Of a stretch of 9,277 bases of DNA, positions 5,549-9,277 are shown one piece after another; the stretch's first letter is position 1; each line of letters begins with the position of its first letter. Origin of the DNA: an uncultured Clostridia bacterium (lineage in GTDB: Bacteria > Bacillota > Clostridia > TANB77 > CAG-508); assembly GCA_944386335.1 (NCBI GenBank), contig CALXAQ010000084.1:1-9277 (forward strand), in the 5' to 3' direction. A program made the translations under genes and the position numbers. Under the pieces are notes generated by a model. That model saw only the letters and a list, made by a program, of their open reading frames with translations. It had not been told where the DNA came from and searched no databases.

Positions 5549-5576
5549 TTGACAAAACAAAAATTCGATATATAAT
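5549..5576 (+). promoter_or_regulatory. Consensus sigma-A promoter of recN
   Basis: TTGACA (5549-5554), 16-bp spacer, TATAAT (5571-5576): both hexamers perfect. The start point would be near 5583, leaving a leader of about 30 nt with GGAGGT (5603-5608) before the ATG. No GAAC-N4-GTTC LexA-type dyad is seen in the region. Confidence 0.88.
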
Positions 5577-5599
5577 AAAACTATACAAACAAAAATTCG
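5555..5599 (+). repeat. 13-bp direct repeat bracketing the recN -10 element
   Basis: AAACAAAAATTCG occurs at 5555-5567 (inside the promoter spacer) and at 5587-5599 (in the leader), 32 bp apart, about three helical turns. The spacing puts both copies on the same face of the DNA, as expected for a cooperative regulator binding across the -10. Role inferred. Confidence 0.5.
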
Positions 5600-5613
5600 C
5601 GTGGAGGTAAAAC

Positions 5614-7236
5614 ATGATTACAACAATTCATATTAAAAATATTGGCATTATAGAAGATATTACAATAGATTTTAATCAAGGGTTAAATATACTTACAGGA
5701 GAAACAGGAGCAGGAAAAACTCTAATTATTGACTCTTTAGGAATATTGGCAGGTGGTAGATTCTCCAAAGAGATGATACGTAAAGGAGAAGAATATTCTT
5801 ATGTAGAAGCATGTCTTTTTCTACCAAATCACGAGAATGCAATAGAAGGAAATATTATTGTATCTAGGGAAATATGCACAAATGGAAGAAATATGTGTAA
5901 AATAAATGGAAGAATGGTAACGGTAAATGAATTAAAAGAATTTATGAAACCCATTATAGACATTCATGGGCAACAAGATAATCAGGTAATATTAGATAAG
6001 AATTCTCATATAGGCTATTTAGATAGTTTTATAGGAGAAGAGATAGAAACATTAAAAGAAGAATATAGAAAGCAGTACAACCAATACTGCGAGATAAATC
6101 GATTGTTAGCAGAAAATTATGGAGATGAAACAGAAAAAGAAAGAAAATTAGATTTATTAAAATATCAATTAAAGGAAATTCAAGTAGCAGGTTTAAAAGT
6201 GGGTGAAGAAGAGGAATTAGAAGAAAAACATAGAAAAATGATGCATGCAGAAAAAGTAATGCAAAACCTAGCTGAGGCAAATGGAGCATTGAGTAATCAA
6301 ACAATAGACAGTGTAAATATAGCCATTAGAGCATTAGAAAAAATAGAAGAGATAGATAGTAGCTATGCCGAAAAATTAGTAAACTTAAAAAATATATATT
6401 ATGAGGTTCAGGAATTAACCAGAGATATTTCCTCTATGCAAGAAGAGGATGAATGGGATGTAAGAGAGCAAGAAGCAGTAGAAGAGCGATTAGATACCAT
6501 ATTTTCCTTAAAAAGGAAATATGGAAATAGTATAGAAGCAGTTATGGAATATGCAGAAAAATTAGAAAAACAAATAGAAGAAATAGAAAATATGGATGAA
6601 ATCAATCAAAAGAGGAGAAAAGAAGTAGTAGAAATAGAAAAAACGTTGCAACAATTAGGAAATAACATGCATGAAGTTAGAGAAAAATATGCTAAAAAAT
6701 TATCCCGTTTAGTGAATCAGGAATTATCGGATTTAGAAATGAAACAAGCACAATTTACAGTAGGAATAAAAAAGAAAAGCCAGTATCAGAAAAATGGCAT
6801 AGACGAAGTAGAATTTTATATTTGTACCAATGTAGGGGAAGAAGCAAAGCCACTTATCAAAATTGCATCAGGAGGAGAAATGTCCAGAATTATGCTTGCT
6901 ATTAAGTCAGTTCTTGCCGAAATAGATAGAGTGCCTGTTTTAATTTTTGATGAAATAGATACAGGAATTAGTGGTATAGCGGCCAATGCAGTAGGTCAAA
7001 AAATGAAAAGAATAGCAAAATATCATCAGGTATTATGTATTACTCATTTGGCAAATATTGCAGCCAAGGGAGATTATAATTATTATATATCTAAAAAAGT
7101 AAAAGAAAATCACACAGTAACACAAATAGAACAATTAAATGAAGAAAGAACATTACAAGAAATAGCAAGAATTGCAAGTGGAGATGTTTCAAAAATATCT
7201 ATAGAACATGCACAAGCTCTAAGAAAAGCAGTATAA
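5614..7236 (+). CDS. recN: DNA repair protein RecN
   Basis: RecN is an SMC-like ATPase that gathers at DNA double-strand breaks and helps recombinational repair on the nucleoid. The 540-residue length is near the family norm (about 550-575). In order: N-terminal MITTIHIKNIGIIEDITIDF, Walker A GETGAGKT (29-36), Q-loop region DIHGQQDNQ (116-124), a long charged coiled-coil middle (about 145-370, rich in Glu/Lys), the ABC signature ASGGE (418-422), Walker B VLIFDE (442-447, Asp446 and Glu447) followed by IDTGISG, and the switch histidine His478 in CITHLA. No key residue is missing. ATG at 5614 follows GGAGGT. It has its own promoter. In many Clostridia recN lies beside argR and spo0A; here it stands between an XRE gene and lysS. 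Confidence 0.97.
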   Translation: MITTIHIKNIGIIEDITIDFNQGLNILTGETGAGKTLIIDSLGILAGGRFSKEMIRKGEEYSYVEACLFLPNHENAIEGNIIVSREICTNGRNMCKINGRMVTVNELKEFMKPIIDIHGQQDNQVILDKNSHIGYLDSFIGEEIETLKEEYRKQYNQYCEINRLLAENYGDETEKERKLDLLKYQLKEIQVAGLKVGEEEELEEKHRKMMHAEKVMQNLAEANGALSNQTIDSVNIAIRALEKIEEIDSSYAEKLVNLKNIYYEVQELTRDISSMQEEDEWDVREQEAVEERLDTIFSLKRKYGNSIEAVMEYAEKLEKQIEEIENMDEINQKRRKEVVEIEKTLQQLGNNMHEVREKYAKKLSRLVNQELSDLEMKQAQFTVGIKKKSQYQKNGIDEVEFYICTNVGEEAKPLIKIASGGEMSRIMLAIKSVLAEIDRVPVLIFDEIDTGISGIAANAVGQKMKRIAKYHQVLCITHLANIAAKGDYNYYISKKVKENHTVTQIEQLNEERTLQEIARIASGDVSKISIEHAQALRKAV

Positions 7237-7270
7237 AACTTACAAATAAGGAAAATAAAAGAAAATTGTA

Positions 7271-7326
7271 GTAGCAAAATAGGGAAAAAGTAAAAGAAGA
7301 GGTTTACATTTTCCTTATTTTGCTAT
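7271..7326 (+). repeat. 18-bp inverted repeat over the lysS promoter spacer
   Basis: GTAGCAAAATAGGGAAAA (7271-7288) pairs with TTTTCCTTATTTTGCTAT (7309-7326), 18 bp with two G-U, around a 20-nt loop. The 3' arm covers the spacer and first base of the -10 of the lysS promoter. No T-run follows, so it is not a standard terminator, though it could still block or stabilise the 3' end of recN mRNA. As DNA it could be an operator. Confidence 0.6.
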
Positions 7327-7331
7327 ATAAT
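7303..7331 (+). promoter_or_regulatory. Sigma-A promoter of lysS
   Basis: TTTACA (7303-7308), 17-bp spacer, TATAAT (7326-7331): 5/6 and 6/6 matches at ideal spacing. Start near 7338 gives a leader of about 30 nt before the lysS ATG. Too short for a T-box, and no T-box sequence is seen. Confidence 0.82.
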
Positions 7332-7367
7332 AAATACGTAAAATTTGAAAATAAGGAGAGGAAAACA

Positions 7368-8864
7368 ATGGAAAATAAGGAAGAAACAATACAGTCAGAA
7401 GAAGAGTTAAATCAATTATTACAAATAAGAAGAGATAAACTAAATAAATTAAAAGAAGAAGGAAAAAATCCTTTTGAAATTCGTAAATTTAATAGAACAC
7501 ATACCAGTCAAGAAATAAAAGACCATTATGAAGAATTAGAAGGAAAAGATGTTACAATAGCAGGAAGAATGATGGCAAAAAGAATTATGGGAAAAGCATC
7601 TTTTTGTCATATTCAAGATGGAGAAGGTAGAATTCAAAGTTATGTAAGCATTAACGAATTAGGAGAAGAAGCTTACAAACAATTTAAAGAAGAAGATATA
7701 GGAGATATTATAGGAATTACAGGTTTTGTATTTAAAACAAAAACAGGAGAAATTTCTATTCATGCAAAAGAAGTAATGCTACTTAGTAAATCTTTAAGAC
7801 CACTTCCAGAAAAATTTCATGGATTAAAAGATACTGACTTAAGATATCGTCAAAGATATGTAGATTTAATTATAAATCCAGAAGTAAAAAATACATTTTT
7901 ATCAAGGAGTAGGATTATTACAGAAGTTCGAAACATATTAGATAAAAAAGGATATCTTGAAGTAGAAACACCAATTTTAAATTCTATTTCTGGAGGAGCA
8001 ACAGCAAGACCATTTATAACACACCATAATACCTTAGATATTGATATGTATTTAAGAATTGCATTAGAACTTAATTTAAAACGTTTAGTTGTAGGTGGAT
8101 TTGATAAAGTATACGAAATAGGAAGAGTATTTCGTAATGAGGGAATGGATATTCGTCATAATCCAGAATTTACAATGCTTGAATTATATGCTGCATATCA
8201 AGATTATCATGATATGATGGATATAGTAGAAGAAATATTTTCAACTGTATGTATGAAAATAAAAGGAACAATGAAGATTACTTATCAAGGACAAGAAATA
8301 GATTTAACACCATCATGGAAAAGAATTAGTATGATAGATTCTATTAAGGAAATAACGGGTATTGATTTTAATCAAATTAATTCAAATGAGGAGGCAATTT
8401 CGCTTGCTAGAGAGAGAGGGCTTACTGTAGAACAAGGGAAAGAGACTAGAGGAGATATCATTAGCTTATTCTTTGACGAATATGTTGAGAAAACATTAAT
8501 ACAGCCAACGTTTATTTATGATTATCCAGTGGAAATTTCACCACTTGCTAAAAAAAGTCCAAAAGATAATAGATTAACAGAACGTTTTGAGTTTTTTATT
8601 TGTGGACGAGAATATGGAAATGCATTTTCAGAGTTAAATGATCCAATTGATCAATATGAAAGATTTAAGAAACAAGTAGAGGCCAGAGAAGCGGGAGATG
8701 AAGAAGCAGGAATGATGGATGAAGATTATATTAATGCACTAGAAATTGGACTTCCACCAACAGGAGGATTAGGTATTGGAATAGATCGATTTGTTATGTT
8801 ATTAACAGATGCTCCTTCTATTAGAGATGTATTATTATTCCCAACAATGAAACCATTGGCATAG
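7368..8864 (+). CDS. lysS: Lysyl-tRNA synthetase, class II
   Basis: It charges tRNA-Lys with lysine using ATP in the cytoplasm. The 498-residue protein has an N-terminal anticodon-binding OB-fold (about 62-136, VTIAGRMMAKRIMGKASFCH then IQDGEGRIQ) and a class IIb catalytic domain. Motif 1 is around KKGYLEVETPIL (193-204), motif 2 is VYEIGRVFRNEGMDIRHNPE (248-267) followed by FTMLELY, and motif 3 is GGLGIGIDRFVMLL (466-479). The lysine-pocket region ISGGATARPF and GREYGNAFSELNDP are intact. ATG at 7368 is chosen for AAGGAGAGG upstream and because an earlier TTG at 7320 lies inside the promoter. It has its own promoter after recN; no close terminator follows, the nearest being at 9117. Confidence 0.97.
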   Translation: MENKEETIQSEEELNQLLQIRRDKLNKLKEEGKNPFEIRKFNRTHTSQEIKDHYEELEGKDVTIAGRMMAKRIMGKASFCHIQDGEGRIQSYVSINELGEEAYKQFKEEDIGDIIGITGFVFKTKTGEISIHAKEVMLLSKSLRPLPEKFHGLKDTDLRYRQRYVDLIINPEVKNTFLSRSRIITEVRNILDKKGYLEVETPILNSISGGATARPFITHHNTLDIDMYLRIALELNLKRLVVGGFDKVYEIGRVFRNEGMDIRHNPEFTMLELYAAYQDYHDMMDIVEEIFSTVCMKIKGTMKITYQGQEIDLTPSWKRISMIDSIKEITGIDFNQINSNEEAISLARERGLTVEQGKETRGDIISLFFDEYVEKTLIQPTFIYDYPVEISPLAKKSPKDNRLTERFEFFICGREYGNAFSELNDPIDQYERFKKQVEAREAGDEEAGMMDEDYINALEIGLPPTGGLGIGIDRFVMLLTDAPSIRDVLLFPTMKPLA

Positions 8865-8900
8865 AACATTAGCAAATTAAAAATAAATCTTAATAAATAC

Positions 8901-9046
8901 TAAAAACTCTTAATATGTTGCAAATAGAGAGTTACAGACAATACAAAAAGAATAGTGAAATCTAATAGAAACGAATGAATTTTAATAAATTTATTCTGGT
9001 AGCTGTAAAAATTTAAATAGATTTAAAGGCTTTTAAAGAGTTTTTA
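8901..9046 (+). ncRNA. Candidate structured RNA in the lysS-downstream gap
   Basis: The 323-bp gene-free stretch 8865-9187 contains nested complements: P1 TAAAAACTCTT (8901-8911) with AAGAGTTTTTA (9036-9046), 11 perfect pairs; P2 TTACAG (8932-8937) with CTGTAA (9003-9008); P3 GAATGAATTT (8973-8982) with AAATTTATTC (8987-8996), 10 bp with one G-U and a TAAT loop; P4 TTTAAA (9012-9017) with TTTAAA (9022-9027). All four are compatible in one multibranch fold. A second CTGTAA at 9058-9063 could replace the first in P2. A terminator and then a gene follow, as in an attenuating leader, but it could equally be 3' UTR or a free small RNA. Only a weak promoter (TTGGCA 8856, TAAAAA 8878) is seen upstream. 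The AT richness inflates such matches. Confidence 0.35.
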
Positions 9047-9116
9047 TAAGTTAATAACTGTAATAAATACAAAATAAAAATAGGAAATGTAGTTATTGAA
9101 ATAATATCTAACATAT

Positions 9117-9150
9117 AGAAGTTAATTTAGAAATAAGTTAACTTCTTTTT
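9117..9150 (+). terminator. Intrinsic terminator hairpin before the last gene
   Basis: AGAAGTTAA (9117-9125) pairs with TTAACTTCT (9138-9146), 9 perfect pairs with a 12-nt loop, followed by TTTTATTT. It can end the lysS transcript, or act as a leader terminator for the gene starting 38 bases after it. AAGTTAAT of the 5' arm is repeated at 9048-9055, just after helix P1, and could compete for the 3' arm. Confidence 0.7.
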
Positions 9151-9187
9151 ATTTGCCTCTAAAATAATTTTAAGGAGGTAAAAGTAG

Positions 9188-9277
9188 ATGAAAAAAACAA
9201 TTTATGATTTTGAAAGAAAATACGAAGTTCAAGATGAACTTTTAAATGAGGGAGCTTTAGAAGGATTAGATGAAAGG
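9188..9277 (+). CDS. Unrecognised protein, first 30 residues only (runs off the window)
   Basis: ATG at 9188 follows a full AAGGAGGT site (9172-9179) at eight bases, so a real start is likely. The 30 visible residues begin MKKTIYDFERKYEVQDELL and continue with an acidic stretch ending LEGLDER. They predict a soluble, charged N-terminus without signal peptide or membrane segment. I do not recognise a family from so little. Its upstream region contains a terminator hairpin and possibly structured RNA, so leader-based control is possible. Confidence 0.7.
   Translation, partial: MKKTIYDFERKYEVQDELLNEGALEGLDER

Noticed and set aside
7271..7326. Inverted repeat as the intrinsic terminator of recN
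   Set aside because: No T-run follows either arm, and the next bases are the -10 of the lysS promoter; kept as a repeat only.
7320..7367. Longer lysS start at TTG 7320
   Set aside because: It lies inside the lysS promoter, upstream of the predicted transcript start, and has no ribosome binding site.
8865..9187. T-box or known riboswitch downstream of lysS
   Set aside because: No T-box sequence (such as GGGTGGNACCGCG) and no recognisable core of a known riboswitch; only generic helices.

Overview
The window is very AT-rich and uses AGA/TTA/ATA-type codons, strong AGGAGG ribosome binding sites and clostridial versions of its proteins. Together with the gene order adk-map-infA-rpmJ-rpsM-rpsK-rpsD-rpoA-rplQ, this points to a low-GC Bacillota genome, most likely a member of Clostridia. 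A genus cannot be named from the sequence alone.

Layout. Positions 1-4970, plus strand, hold the distal end of the spc ribosomal operon and the alpha operon: the 3' part of adk, map, infA, rpmJ, rpsM (S13), rpsK (S11), rpsD (S4), rpoA and rplQ (L17). A near-consensus sigma-A promoter lies across the end of map and can start an infA-to-rplQ transcript. The unit ends at a strong intrinsic terminator after rplQ (4976-5005). Positions 5058-5378 carry a small minus-strand XRE-family repressor that converges on rplQ through a shared bidirectional terminator. The 235-bp divergent region 5379-5613 carries palindromic half-sites next to the repressor and a consensus promoter for recN. recN (5614-7236, DNA double-strand break repair ATPase) is followed by lysS (7368-8864, lysyl-tRNA synthetase) with its own promoter. 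The window ends with a 323-bp gene-free stretch (8865-9187) that looks structured and carries a terminator hairpin, then the first 30 codons of an unrecognised gene.

How the genes work together. The first block makes translation and transcription components: start-methionine removal (Map), initiation factor IF-1, ribosomal proteins L36, S13, S11, S4 and L17, and RNA polymerase alpha, with adenylate kinase for nucleotide balance. lysS supplies Lys-tRNA. recN is a repair gene standing alone here, away from its common argR/spo0A neighbourhood.

No mobile element, CRISPR array, tRNA or rRNA was seen. The parts that deserve attention are non-coding: (a) a roughly 135-nt two-domain foldable leader between rpmJ and rpsM with a possible anti-Shine-Dalgarno, placed where S4 regulates the alpha operon in E. 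coli; (b) an 18-bp inverted repeat laid over the lysS promoter spacer, whose 3' arm can also pair with an upstream repeat and with the lysS ribosome binding site; (c) ATGATA/TATCAT half-site clusters beside the XRE gene, which is also flanked by a 13-bp direct repeat; (d) a 13-bp direct repeat bracketing the recN -10 element instead of a LexA box; and (e) a nested-helix candidate RNA ending at a terminator upstream of the last gene. All helices were paired by hand and none was tested by folding software or comparison.
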